Positions 35,054-43,335 of a stretch of DNA of 64,000 nucleotides are shown in pieces (position 1 is the first letter of the stretch; each line of letters starts with the position of its first letter). Source of the stretch: Curtobacterium sp. MCSS17_015. Lineage in GTDB: Bacteria; Actinomycetota; Actinomycetes; Actinomycetales; Microbacteriaceae. The stretch is taken from NCBI RefSeq assembly GCF_003234265.2, contig NZ_CP126256.1, positions 1,612,001-1,676,000 of the forward strand, given 5' to 3'. The notes beneath the pieces are model-generated. The model searched no databases and had not been told where the DNA came from. It was given only the letters and a program-made list of their open reading frames with translations. A program made the translations under genes and the position numbers.

Positions 35054-36193
35054 TCACGGCACGATCACCGGCTTGATGCACTCGTCGAGCTTCGCCGAGA
35101 ACAGGTGGTACGCCTCGTCGATGTGCTCGAGCGGGATGCGGTGGGTGATGATGTCGCTCGGCTTCAGGTGGCCCGCCTGGATGTGCTCGAGCAGGCGCGG
35201 CCACTGGCGCTTCACCGGCGCCTGGTTCATGTGGATGGTGACGCCCTTGTTGAGCGCGTCGCCGAACTTCACGGCGCTCGGGATCGGGCCGTACGCACCC
35301 ATCACCGACACCGTGCCGCCCTTGCGGACGCCGTCGATGGCCCAGTTCAGCGCGATGGGCGAGCCGCCCTGCAGCTTGAGCTTCGAGCTCGTCACGTGCT
35401 GCAGGTAGTTGCCGTCGGCCTCTGCCCCGACCGCGTCGATCACGCTGTCGGCGCCGAGGAAGTCCGTCTGCTTCTTCATCTCGACGACGATGTCGTCCAC
35501 CTCGGCGAAGTTGATCGTCTCGGCGTGCGCGAACTCACGGGCCTTGGCCAGGCGGTACTCGAGCTGGTCGACGACGATCACGCGTCCGGCACCCATGAAC
35601 CACGCCGACTTCGCCGCGTACAACCCGACGGGGCCGGCGCCGAGCACCACGACGGTGTCACCCTCGCGGATCGAGGCGAGCTGCGCCCCGAAGTACCCGG
35701 TGCCCAGCGCGTCCGTCATCATCAGGGCGTCCTCGGGATCGAGCCAGTCCGGGATCACCTGGGGGCCGACGTCGGCGAAGGGCACGCGGACGCGCTCCGC
35801 CTGGCCGCCGTCGTAGCCGCCGGTGGTGTGCGAGTACCCGAAGATGCCGCCGACCGCGGTGGCGTTCGGGTTGACGTTGTGGCAGTTCGTGAACAGGCCG
35901 CGGGCGCAGAACCAGCAGGTGCCGCAGGAGATGTGGAACGGCACCATGACCCGGTCCCCGACGCTGAGGGTCTCGACCGACGAGCCGACCTCCTCGACGA
36001 CGCCGATGAACTCGTGGCCGAAGGTGTGGCCGACGCGGGTGTCCGGCATCATGCCGTGGTACAGGTGCAGGTCCGACCCGCAGATGGCGGCACGCTCCAC
36101 GCGGATGACCGCGTCGTTCGGGTGCTCGATCCGGGGGTCGGGCTTGTCCTCGACGCGGACCCGGTAGGGGCCGCGGTAGGTCATGGCGCGCAT
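35054..36193 (-). CDS. Zinc-dependent alcohol dehydrogenase (formaldehyde-dehydrogenase-like)
   Basis: Medium-chain dehydrogenase of 379 residues. Catalytic zinc ligands are C38 (ICGSD) and H60-E61 (FGHEF); structural zinc cysteines are C90, C93, C96 and C104. The nucleotide fold has VLGAGPVGLYAA. The length and the insert after the structural zinc lobe resemble glutathione-independent formaldehyde dehydrogenases and related threonine/sorbitol-type enzymes, so the substrate is uncertain. AGGAGCGCC precedes the ATG. Only 20 nt separate its stop from the start of the next minus-strand gene, so the two may be co-transcribed. Confidence 0.88.
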   Translation of the reverse strand: MRAMTYRGPYRVRVEDKPDPRIEHPNDAVIRVERAAICGSDLHLYHGMMPDTRVGHTFGHEFIGVVEEVGSSVETLSVGDRVMVPFHISCGTCWFCARGLFTNCHNVNPNATAVGGIFGYSHTTGGYDGGQAERVRVPFADVGPQVIPDWLDPEDALMMTDALGTGYFGAQLASIREGDTVVVLGAGPVGLYAAKSAWFMGAGRVIVVDQLEYRLAKAREFAHAETINFAEVDDIVVEMKKQTDFLGADSVIDAVGAEADGNYLQHVTSSKLKLQGGSPIALNWAIDGVRKGGTVSVMGAYGPIPSAVKFGDALNKGVTIHMNQAPVKRQWPRLLEHIQAGHLKPSDIITHRIPLEHIDEAYHLFSAKLDECIKPVIVP

Positions 36194-36286
36194 GGCGCTC
36201 CTCTCGCTCGTACCGTCCACGCTGGCGGTCGGCGGGTGGGAGGCGGCCCAGGCTCGCGTTCGGCGCACAGACGGGACCGCACGACG

Positions 36287-36326
36287 GACGGGAGGCCCGG
36301 TACCAGCTGGTACCGGGCCTCCCGTC
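36287..36326. terminator. Perfect 40-nt palindrome (GACGGGAGGC family)
   Basis: Arms GACGGGAGGCCCGGTACCAG (36287-36306) and its exact complement (36307-36326). The 40 nt are identical to the centre of the palindrome at 30495. It lies between two same-strand genes, downstream of ndh and upstream of the alcohol dehydrogenase, so here it would end ndh transcription. Confidence 0.75.
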
Positions 36327-36366
36327 GGACAGGCAGTCGCGTCGTGACGCGCTCCGCCGCGGTCCC

Positions 36367-37695
36367 CTAGCTCTTCGCCGCGTCGACGAAGGTGCGACGC
36401 GGGTCGGTCTCCTTGATGAGGGAGGTAGCGTCGCGGCCGGACACCGCGCCGGTGACCCACCCGATGACGATGCGCGCCTTGCGGTTCAGCGTCGGCATCG
36501 CGTACACGTGGTACGCGCGGTGCGCGAGCCAGGCGAACAGGTTCGTCATCTTGATGCCCTTGATGTTCGCCGCGCCCTTCGCGACACCGTACGAGGCGAC
36601 GGTGCCGATGGACGGGTGGCGGTACTCCTCGAGCGGCTTGCCGGTGATCGACGCCACGATGTTGTCCGCGACGACGACGGCCTGACGGACGGCGTTCTGG
36701 GCGTTCGGCGGGTAGTACGCCGGCTGCTTCTCGGCGGTGAGGTCGGGGACCTGCGCGACGTCACCGAGGCCCCAGACGCCCGGGACGACCTCGTGCGTGT
36801 CCTCGGACTCGACCTGGAGCTTCGCGTTGGCGGCGAGGTGGCCCTTCGGGCCGCGCGGCAGGTCGGTGGCGTCGAGGAGCGGGTTCGGCTTCACGCCGGC
36901 CGTCCAGACGAGCAGCCCGGTGGCGAACTCGTCGCCGTCGGAGAGCTTGACGATGCCGCCCTCGCAGCTCGGCATGGTGGTCTTCAGGCGGACGTCGATG
37001 CCGCGTGCACGGAGGGACTCGAGGGTCCACTTCGACAGCTCGGGGCCGACCTCGGGGGCGACGCGGTCGAGCGCGTCGATGAGCACCCAACGGGGCTGCT
37101 CGCCGGCGAGCGAGGGGTACGTGGCGATGGCGGCCTGCGAGACGTCGAACAGTTCGCCGATCGCCTCGACGCCGGTGTAGCCGCCACCGATGAAGATGCT
37201 GGTGAGGAGACGACGACGCTCGTCCTCGTCCCGCGTCGCTGCGGCCTTCGCGATGTTGTCGAGGAGCTTCGCGCGGACGTACGCGGCCTCCTCCACGGTC
37301 TTGAAGCCGACGCCGACCTCGTCGAGGCCGGGGGTCGGGAAGGTGCGGGTGACCGAACCCAGCGCGACCACGAGGTGGTCGTAGCCGAAGGAGCGGTCGT
37401 CGCCGCCCGCCGTCGCGACCGAGACGGTCTTGTCGGCGGAGGAGATCCCGGTGACCTTGCCCTGGATGACGCGGGTCTTGCGGAGCGCACGTCGGAGTTC
37501 GACGGTGACGTCCCTGGGGGCGATGTGCCCGCCGGCGACCTCGGGCAGGAACGGCAGGTACGTGTAGTACGTGTTCTGGTCCACGAGGGTGATGCGCATC
37601 GGCACCGTGGCGGCGTGCTTCTGCAGCTGCTTGACGGCGGTGTAGCCGGCCGAGCCGCCGCCGAGGACGAGGACGTGAGGGATGGAGTCTGCCAT
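36367..37695 (-). CDS. ndh: Type II NADH dehydrogenase
   Basis: Non-proton-pumping NADH:menaquinone oxidoreductase bound to the inner membrane face. The 442 residues show two dinucleotide folds: LGGGSAGYTA (11-20, FAD) and FIGGGYTGVEAIGE (near 167, NADH). GVWGLGDVAQVPD and the quinone-site segment AQNAVRQAV follow. The C-terminal helices around LFAWLAHRAYHVYAM anchor it to the membrane. GGAGGA abuts the ATG, with TAGACC further up, so the mode of start recognition is unclear. Electrons would feed the menaquinone pool used by the bc1-aa3 branch at the window start. Confidence 0.94.
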   Translation of the reverse strand: MADSIPHVLVLGGGSAGYTAVKQLQKHAATVPMRITLVDQNTYYTYLPFLPEVAGGHIAPRDVTVELRRALRKTRVIQGKVTGISSADKTVSVATAGGDDRSFGYDHLVVALGSVTRTFPTPGLDEVGVGFKTVEEAAYVRAKLLDNIAKAAATRDEDERRRLLTSIFIGGGYTGVEAIGELFDVSQAAIATYPSLAGEQPRWVLIDALDRVAPEVGPELSKWTLESLRARGIDVRLKTTMPSCEGGIVKLSDGDEFATGLLVWTAGVKPNPLLDATDLPRGPKGHLAANAKLQVESEDTHEVVPGVWGLGDVAQVPDLTAEKQPAYYPPNAQNAVRQAVVVADNIVASITGKPLEEYRHPSIGTVASYGVAKGAANIKGIKMTNLFAWLAHRAYHVYAMPTLNRKARIVIGWVTGAVSGRDATSLIKETDPRRTFVDAAKS

Positions 37696-37796
37696 TCCTC
37701 CGGTCTACCCGATCCTGCCCCTCCCCGTCATCAGCGCCGCACCTGTCCGGGCGATCCGAACCGGATCCCGGTCACGTCGGCGGCCACCGTCCGTCG

Positions 37797-38003
37797 TCAC
37801 GTCCGGCCGTCGCGGAGGCGCCACCACGCGGTCTCGGCGATCTCGCGTCCGGTGTAGACGCCGTACTGGGTGCGACGGGACTCGTGCAGGGAGAACCGGC
37901 GGAGCCGGTAGCCGCCGCCGAACCGGTCGATGATCGCCTCGGGCGAGGAGTCCGGATCACGCTTGACGTACCAGGTCCGGTCGTCGTCGACGGGCTCGAT
38001 CAC
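37797..38003 (-). CDS. Small hypothetical protein
   Basis: Reading frame of 68 residues, beginning VIEPVDDDRTWYVKRD and ending AWWRLRDGRT. It is rich in Trp, Tyr and Arg, without membrane helices, and compositionally protein-like. It begins 34 nt after the helicase stop on the same strand, suggesting a dinB-helicase-small protein operon. No family is recognised and the GTG start is uncertain. A GATCCG-AAC-CGGATC palindrome (37753-37767) lies just downstream and may be a weak terminator. Confidence 0.6.
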   Translation of the reverse strand: MIEPVDDDRTWYVKRDPDSSPEAIIDRFGGGYRLRRFSLHESRRTQYGVYTGREIAETAWWRLRDGRT

Positions 38004-38037
38004 GGCCGACGCACCACGGGCGGGCTCGTCCGGCGCC

Positions 38038-39960
38038 TCACCGCCGGCCGCCGATCCGGGACCGGAGGATGTCGATGCGCTTCTGGATCTGCTCGATGCT
38101 CGCCTGCGCCACGGCCGGTCCGCCGCTCATCCGGCGGAGTTCGGCGTGGATCGACCCGTGCGGCTCGTTGGCGTGCCGCGACCAGATCGAGACGAGGCGC
38201 TGCAGTTCGGAACGCTGCTCCTTGATCGTCATGTACATCGGCCGGTCCACCGGCTCGGGGGCCTTCGGCATGCCGTCCTTCGGGACACGGCCCTTCGAAC
38301 GCTTGGCCTGGGTCGCCTGACGGGCGCGGAGCAGGTCGCGCACCTGGTCGGGTTCGAGCAGCCCGGGGATGCCGATGAAGTCGAGTTCCTCGAGGGAGCC
38401 GACCTCGCCACCGGTGCCGAACTCACCGCCGTCGTAGAGGACCCGGTCGAAGGAGGCCTGCGAGTCGAGCGCCTCGAACGGCTGCACGTCGAGCAGGCTC
38501 TCGGAGGCCCGGTCCTCCTTGTTCGCCTCGGCCACCATCGCGTCTTCGGGGTTGTACATGCCGTCCTCGGCGTCCTTCGGACGGTCGAGGGCGTGGTCGC
38601 GCTCCAGCTCGAGGCTGGCGGCCAGTGCCATCAGTCCGGGGACGCTCGGCAGGAACACCGACGCGGTCTCGCCCCGACGGCGGGCCCGGACGAAGCGGCC
38701 GATCACCTGCGCGAAGAACAGCGGTGTGCTCGCGCTCGTGGCGTACACGCCGACGCAGAGCCGCGGCACGTCGACGCCCTCGGACACCATCCGGACGGCG
38801 ACCATCCACCGCGAGGTGTCCTCGGCGAAGGACTGGATCCGGCTCGACCCGGCGGCCTCGTCGGAGAGGACGACCGTCGGCCGCTCCCCCGTGATCCGCT
38901 GGAGGATCCGTGCGTAGGCCCTGGCGGTGGTGGTGTCGGTGGCGATGACGAGTCCACCGGCGTCCGGCACGCCGCGGCGCACCTCGGTGAGGCGCTTGTC
39001 CGCCGCCGAGAGCACGGCGGGCATCCACTCGCCCTCGGGCGAGAGCGCGGTGCGCCAGGCCTGCGCGGTGATGTCCTTCGTGACGGCGTCTCCGAGGGAG
39101 GCGGCCATCTCGTCGCCCATCCGGGTCTTCCAGCGCATCTGCCCCGCGTAGGCCATGAAGAGCACGGGGCGGACCACGCCGTCCTTGAGCGCCCGGCCGT
39201 AGCCGTAGTTGTAGTCGGAGATCGAGGTGCGGATGCCCTGCTCGTCGGGGGCGTACTGGACGAACGGGATCGGCGCGGTGTCCGACCGGAACGGCGTGCC
39301 GGACAGCGACAGTCGGCGGGTGGCCTTCGTGAACGCCTGGCGGATGCCGTCGCCCCAGGTCAGGGCGTCGCCGCCGTGGTGCACCTCGTCGAGGATGACC
39401 AGCGTCTTGCCGCCGGCCGTGATCCGCTCGTGCACCTCGGGGTTCATGCCGACCTGGGCGTAGGTGATGGCGACGCCCTGGTAGTGCCGGCCGAACATGC
39501 CGTCGCCGTTCTTGAACATCGGGTCGAGCCGGATGTTGACGCGGTCGGCGGCGTCGGCCCACTGGCGTTTGAGGTGTTCGGTCGGGGCGACGACGACGAG
39601 GCGGTCGACGGTGCCGCGGGCGAGGAGCTCGGTCGCCAGGCGGAGCGCGAAGGTGGTCTTGCCGGCGCCCGGGGTGGCCGCCGCGAGGAAGTCGCGGGGC
39701 TCCTTCTCGAAGTACTTCGTCAGCGCTTCGACCTGCCATGCGCGCAGCTTGGACGCGGTGCCCCAGGCGGCTCGCTCCGGGAACGCCGGGGAGAGGTGTT
39801 CCGCTGCGGCGTTGCCAGCGACCTCGGCGATGGCCGCCGGTTCGGTCGGCACCGTGCCGCGGTCGTGCCGGTCGTCCGCCAGCCCGTCGATCGGGAGTTC
39901 GGCGGGTTCCTGGTGCTCGATGTTCTCCGCTGCGCTCACTCCACCCGAGTGTACCGGCAC
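38038..39960 (-). CDS. DEAD/DEAH-box superfamily 2 helicase
   Basis: Helicase of about 640 residues, related to type III restriction/ERCC3-like ATPases. Walker A is ATPGAGKTT (near 92), Walker B is LDEVHHGG, SGTPFRSD is motif III, and the C-terminal core includes VSEGVDVPRLCVG and FFAQVIGRFVRARR. A C-terminal extension (about 450-640) has no clear domain. I chose the GTG at 39960, 2 nt after the dinB stop, because CAGGAC lies 5-8 nt upstream; a GTG seven codons later (VSAAENIEH) is the alternative. Coupled to dinB, suggesting DNA repair, but no function is proven. Confidence 0.85.
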   Translation of the reverse strand: MPVHSGGVSAAENIEHQEPAELPIDGLADDRHDRGTVPTEPAAIAEVAGNAAAEHLSPAFPERAAWGTASKLRAWQVEALTKYFEKEPRDFLAAATPGAGKTTFALRLATELLARGTVDRLVVVAPTEHLKRQWADAADRVNIRLDPMFKNGDGMFGRHYQGVAITYAQVGMNPEVHERITAGGKTLVILDEVHHGGDALTWGDGIRQAFTKATRRLSLSGTPFRSDTAPIPFVQYAPDEQGIRTSISDYNYGYGRALKDGVVRPVLFMAYAGQMRWKTRMGDEMAASLGDAVTKDITAQAWRTALSPEGEWMPAVLSAADKRLTEVRRGVPDAGGLVIATDTTTARAYARILQRITGERPTVVLSDEAAGSSRIQSFAEDTSRWMVAVRMVSEGVDVPRLCVGVYATSASTPLFFAQVIGRFVRARRRGETASVFLPSVPGLMALAASLELERDHALDRPKDAEDGMYNPEDAMVAEANKEDRASESLLDVQPFEALDSQASFDRVLYDGGEFGTGGEVGSLEELDFIGIPGLLEPDQVRDLLRARQATQAKRSKGRVPKDGMPKAPEPVDRPMYMTIKEQRSELQRLVSIWSRHANEPHGSIHAELRRMSGGPAVAQASIEQIQKRIDILRSRIGGRR

Positions 39961-39962
39961 GC

Positions 39963-41207
39963 TCAGTCCTGCCGGGCGTGCGGGGCACGCTGCTCGGGGG
40001 TGGCCCGGACGAGCGACGCCGGCCGGAGCACGCCGGCGCCGAACCGTGCGGTGACCGCGTCGACCGTCGTCTCGGTGTCCCGCCACGGCGCGTCGTCGTC
40101 CCACAGCGCGTTGCTCGCGGCCGCGGGGACGAGGTTCTCACCGCGGACACCGATGAGCCGGATCCGGTTGCCCGGGCGGTGCAGCACGTCGTACAGCTCG
40201 ACGGCTTCGCGGTGGATGCGCTTGGCGACGTCGCTCGGTTCGGCGAGCGTGCGGGACCGGGTCAGCGTCGTGAAGTCGGTGTACCGGACCTTGAGTGCGA
40301 CGGTTCGGGCCTGGACCTCCGCGCGTCGGAGGCGGACGGCGACCTTCTCGGCCAGGCGGAGGAGTTCCCGTGCGACGTCGTCGCGTTCCGTGAGGTCGCG
40401 GCCGAACGTGACCTCGTGCCCGATGGACTTCTCGCCGACACCGGCCTCCACCGTCCGAAGGTCCCGCCCCCAGGCCAGGTCGTGCAGGCGCTGGCCACCC
40501 GCCGGTCCGAGCAGCGACACGAGCGACGGCAACGGTGTGGTCGCGAGGTCCCGCACGGTGTGGATGCCCCGGCGCTCGAGGGTCTCCTGCGTCTTGCCGC
40601 CCACGCCCCACAGCGCCGAGACCGGCTGCGGGTGCAGGAAGGCGACGGTGTCGGCGTGCGGGACGACGAGCAGGCCGTCTGGCTTGGCGCGGCTCGACGC
40701 GAGCTTCGCCACGAACTTGGTCGACGCCGCCCCGACCGAGCAGTGCAGACCGGTCTCCGCGAACACGGTCCGGCGGATCTCGGTGCCGATCTGCCACGGC
40801 GTGCCGTACAGGCGGAGGGCGCCGGCGACGTCGAGGAACGCCTCGTCGATGCCGAGCCGTTCGACCCGCGGGGTGAAGCGGTCGAAGATGCGCATGACCT
40901 GCGCCGAGCGGGCGGTGTACTTCTCGAAGTGCGGTTCGACGATGACGGCTGTGGGGCACCGGCGTTTCGCGACGGCCATCGGCATCGCCGAGTTGACGCC
41001 GTACCTGCGGGCTTCGTAGGTGGCGGCCGTGACGACGGACCGGTCCGAGTCGTGGCCGACGATGACGGGCAGGCCGACGAGGTCGGGGCGGTCGAGCAGT
41101 TCGACGGAGGCGAAGAAGGCGTCCATGTCGACGTGCAGGACCGTCGCGGTGCGGTCGTCGACGGGCGCGTCGGAGACGACCCGGTTGCGTCCGTCCTGCT
41201 TGCTCAC
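39963..41207 (-). CDS. dinB: DNA polymerase IV (Y-family)
   Basis: Translesion polymerase of 414 residues. Catalytic acidic residues are D27 in VDMDAFFASVE and the Asp-Glu pair in GIDEAFLDVAG; the fingers motif is YEARRYGV. The C-terminal little-finger domain starts near 265. The GTG at 41207 lacks a Shine-Dalgarno; a PafBC-like promoter (CTGTCGGCG-N8-GAGCAT) ends 6 nt before it, consistent with a leaderless, damage-inducible mRNA. Followed by a helicase gene 2 nt downstream. Confidence 0.94.
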   Translation of the reverse strand: MSKQDGRNRVVSDAPVDDRTATVLHVDMDAFFASVELLDRPDLVGLPVIVGHDSDRSVVTAATYEARRYGVNSAMPMAVAKRRCPTAVIVEPHFEKYTARSAQVMRIFDRFTPRVERLGIDEAFLDVAGALRLYGTPWQIGTEIRRTVFAETGLHCSVGAASTKFVAKLASSRAKPDGLLVVPHADTVAFLHPQPVSALWGVGGKTQETLERRGIHTVRDLATTPLPSLVSLLGPAGGQRLHDLAWGRDLRTVEAGVGEKSIGHEVTFGRDLTERDDVARELLRLAEKVAVRLRRAEVQARTVALKVRYTDFTTLTRSRTLAEPSDVAKRIHREAVELYDVLHRPGNRIRLIGVRGENLVPAAASNALWDDDAPWRDTETTVDAVTARFGAGVLRPASLVRATPEQRAPHARQD

Positions 41208-41213
41208 CGGAGC

Positions 41214-41236
41214 ATGCTCGCACGGACCGCCGACAG
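41214..41236 (-). promoter_or_regulatory. Possible PafBC-dependent promoter of dinB
   Basis: Minus strand CTGTCGGCG (41236-41228), 8-nt spacer, GAGCAT (41219-41214). The mycobacterial PafBC (RecA-NDp) consensus is TTGTCRGTG-N8-TANNNT. Seven of nine positions match in the upstream box, with exact spacing; the -10 part is poor. The pafB and pafC genes lie at 24443-26486. Confidence 0.35.
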
Positions 41237-41304
41237 CGTGGGAGCAGCAGGGCCTCCAGCTCGAGCAGCGCCCCCGCACCGCGGCAACGGCCGCGGCAGG
41301 ACGG

Positions 41305-42471
41305 TCACCGCGGGAGCGGTCCGAGCTCGGCCGCGGCGATCGTCCGCAGCGCGGAGTCCCGAGTCGACGGGTGGTACTGCCCGGCCCGGACGTCACGGGC
41401 GAGACGCGCGAGCTCGTCCGACGCCCGGAAGGCCGAGCCGCCGACGACGCGCATGGCCTCGTCGACGACGTGCTGGGCCGTGTCCACCGCCCGCGCCTTC
41501 GTCCCGACGAGCAGCGGGAACCAGCGGTCGTGCACGACGAGCTCGTCGACGTCCCGGGCCAGGGCGTCCACCTGCAGCTGCACGGCGTCGGTCGCACCGC
41601 GCATCGCGGCGACGGCACGTCGGACGTCCGGGTCGGCAGAGCGGGGCGTCCCGTCCACGGCGGTGCGCGCGGCGACCCGGTCGACGGCGAGCGTCACCGC
41701 TCGCGAGGCGATCCCGACGTAGACCGAGGCGACGAGCAGCTCGAACGCCGCGAAGATCCCGAACACGAACGGGTCGGCGACGGGGCCCACCGGCAGGGTC
41801 CGCACGATCCGGTGCGCCGGCACGTGCACGCCCTCGAGCAGCGTCGTCCGACTCTGTGTGGCCCGCATGCCGAGCGTGTCCCAGTCGTCGAGGTGCCGCA
41901 CTCCGCCGTCGCCACGCTCCGCGAAACCGTGCACGAGCCGTGGTTCCGGCCCGGAGGTGTCCTTCCCGAACACGCTCAGCACGTCCCAGGCCGGAGCGAG
42001 CGAGGTGGAGACCTTCGTCCCGGTGAACCGGTACCCACCCGAACCGTCCGGCTCGGCGGTGGTGAGCGAGTCGAACAGGACGGCGTCGTTCCCCGGTTCG
42101 CTCACCCCGAAGGCGAGCAGCCGGTCCGCACCCGCGGCGTCGGTGACCGTCCGGAGGAACGACGCGCCTCGTGCGGACACGCTGCGGGCCGCCTGCACCC
42201 ACACCTGGTGCATGCCGAGTCCGAGCGCGGTCGCCGGCGCCGCGGTGGCGAGGGTCCGCTGCACCGCGGCGGTGTCACGGAGCCCGAGCCCCGAGCCTCC
42301 GTCCCGGACCGGTACCCCGATCCGGAGGTAGCCGGCCTGCCGGAGCTCGGCGAGGTCCTCGGCGCAGAACGCGTTGTCCGCGTCGTACCGGGGAGCGCGG
42401 GCGGCGATGCGGCCGAGGAGGTCGTCCGGGACGGCCCATGGGCGGTGCTCGAGCGGGGTGGACGAGGTCAT
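41305..42471 (-). CDS. Acyl-CoA dehydrogenase family protein
   Basis: FAD-dependent dehydrogenase fold of 388 residues. Domain order is an N-terminal helical domain (about 10-115), a beta-domain with AFGVSEPGNDA near 130 and GYRFTGTKVSTSLAPAWD, and a C-terminal helical bundle ending near GQYHPSTRDSALR. The classical catalytic Glu cannot be placed with confidence, so it may be one of the monooxygenase-like or desulfurisation-type relatives. The ATG is preceded by TACTCT at 6 nt. Divergent from the SGNH hydrolase with only 24 nt between starts. Confidence 0.82.
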   Translation of the reverse strand: MTSSTPLEHRPWAVPDDLLGRIAARAPRYDADNAFCAEDLAELRQAGYLRIGVPVRDGGSGLGLRDTAAVQRTLATAAPATALGLGMHQVWVQAARSVSARGASFLRTVTDAAGADRLLAFGVSEPGNDAVLFDSLTTAEPDGSGGYRFTGTKVSTSLAPAWDVLSVFGKDTSGPEPRLVHGFAERGDGGVRHLDDWDTLGMRATQSRTTLLEGVHVPAHRIVRTLPVGPVADPFVFGIFAAFELLVASVYVGIASRAVTLAVDRVAARTAVDGTPRSADPDVRRAVAAMRGATDAVQLQVDALARDVDELVVHDRWFPLLVGTKARAVDTAQHVVDEAMRVVGGSAFRASDELARLARDVRAGQYHPSTRDSALRTIAAAELGPLPR

Positions 42472-42477
42472 GGGACG

Positions 42478-42487
42478 AGAGTACGGT
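42478..42487. promoter_or_regulatory. Overlapping divergent -10 elements
   Basis: Within the 24-nt gap between two divergent starts, TACGGT (42482-42487, plus) lies 8 nt before the GTG of the SGNH hydrolase, and TACTCT (42483-42478, minus) lies 6 nt before the ATG of the acyl-CoA dehydrogenase. The two hexamers share the TA at 42482-42483, so two polymerases could hardly occupy both at once. Confidence 0.45.
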
Positions 42488-42495
42488 CGCGTCAC

Positions 42496-43281
42496 GTGTC
42501 AGACCGTCATCCGTGGACCAGGTACGTCGCGATCGGGGACTCGTTCACCGAGGGGATCGGTGACCCGGACCCGGCGTCCGTCGGCGGGCACCGCGGCTGG
42601 GCGGACCGCGTGGCCGAGACGCTGGCGGACGGCACCGACGAGGACTTCGCCTACGCCAACCTGGCCGTGCGCGGGCGTCTGCTCGGGCAGATCGTCGACG
42701 AGCAGGTCGACGCGGCCCTCGCCCTCGGGCCGGACCTCGTCACGGTCTCGGCGGGCGGCAACGACATCATCCGTCCCGGTTCCGACCCGGACGAACTCGC
42801 CGAGCGGTACGACCGGATGATCGGGACCCTGCGGCGCGACGGGGCGACGGTGGTGCTGTTCACCGGGCCGGACGTCGGGATGACCCCGGTGCTCGGCATG
42901 GTCCGTGGGAAGACCGCGATCTACAACGAGCACCTGCAGGCCATCGCGCTGAAGCACGGCGCCCTCGTCGCGAACCTGTGGGCGCTCCGAGTCCTCCGGG
43001 ACCCGCGGATGTGGGCTCCGGACCGCCTCCACCACTCGCCGCTCGGCCACGCGACCGTCGCCGCGGCGGTGCTCGACGCGCTCGGGGTGCGGCACACGCT
43101 CGACGCGTCGGTGCCGGAGCCCCTGGCGGCCCGGCCGTGGCGTGAGGCGCGCGTCGAAGACCTCGGCTGGGCGAAGGAGTACCTCGTCCCCTGGGTCGTG
43201 CGCCGGGTGCGGCGGACGTCGTCCGGCGACGGCGTGACGGCGAAGCGGACCGCCCTGCAGCCGGTCGTCCGGCGGGACTGA
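42496..43281 (+). CDS. SGNH/GDSL-type esterase
   Basis: Hydrolase of 261 residues, predicted cytoplasmic since no signal peptide is seen. Block I GDSFTEG has nucleophile S16, block III is GGND, and block V is DRLHHSPLGH with catalytic Asp and His. The GTG start has no ribosome site and probably gives a leaderless mRNA. The substrate is unknown (ester or acyl group). The basic C-terminal tail, VVRRVRRTSSGDG, is not conserved in the fold. Confidence 0.87.
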   Translation: MSDRHPWTRYVAIGDSFTEGIGDPDPASVGGHRGWADRVAETLADGTDEDFAYANLAVRGRLLGQIVDEQVDAALALGPDLVTVSAGGNDIIRPGSDPDELAERYDRMIGTLRRDGATVVLFTGPDVGMTPVLGMVRGKTAIYNEHLQAIALKHGALVANLWALRVLRDPRMWAPDRLHHSPLGHATVAAAVLDALGVRHTLDASVPEPLAARPWREARVEDLGWAKEYLVPWVVRRVRRTSSGDGVTAKRTALQPVVRRD

Positions 43282-43335
43282 GTCGGAACCGCACGGAGGC
43301 GGCACGACCCGCCCCGGCGGTCGGGCGGCCGGCGT

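Noticed and set aside
30495..36326. The hairpin family considered as inverted ends of a mobile element carrying 30.5-36.3 kb
   Set aside because: Each copy is itself a complete palindrome, further copies lie outside the interval, and the genes between (mshC, uppP, tRNA-Leu) are core functions without a transposase.
37930..41019. Very long plus-strand open frame (over 1000 codons) opposite the helicase and dinB
   Set aside because: It is antisense to two well-supported genes and its translation is Arg/Asp/Gly/Val-rich low-information sequence, an artefact of GC-rich third positions.
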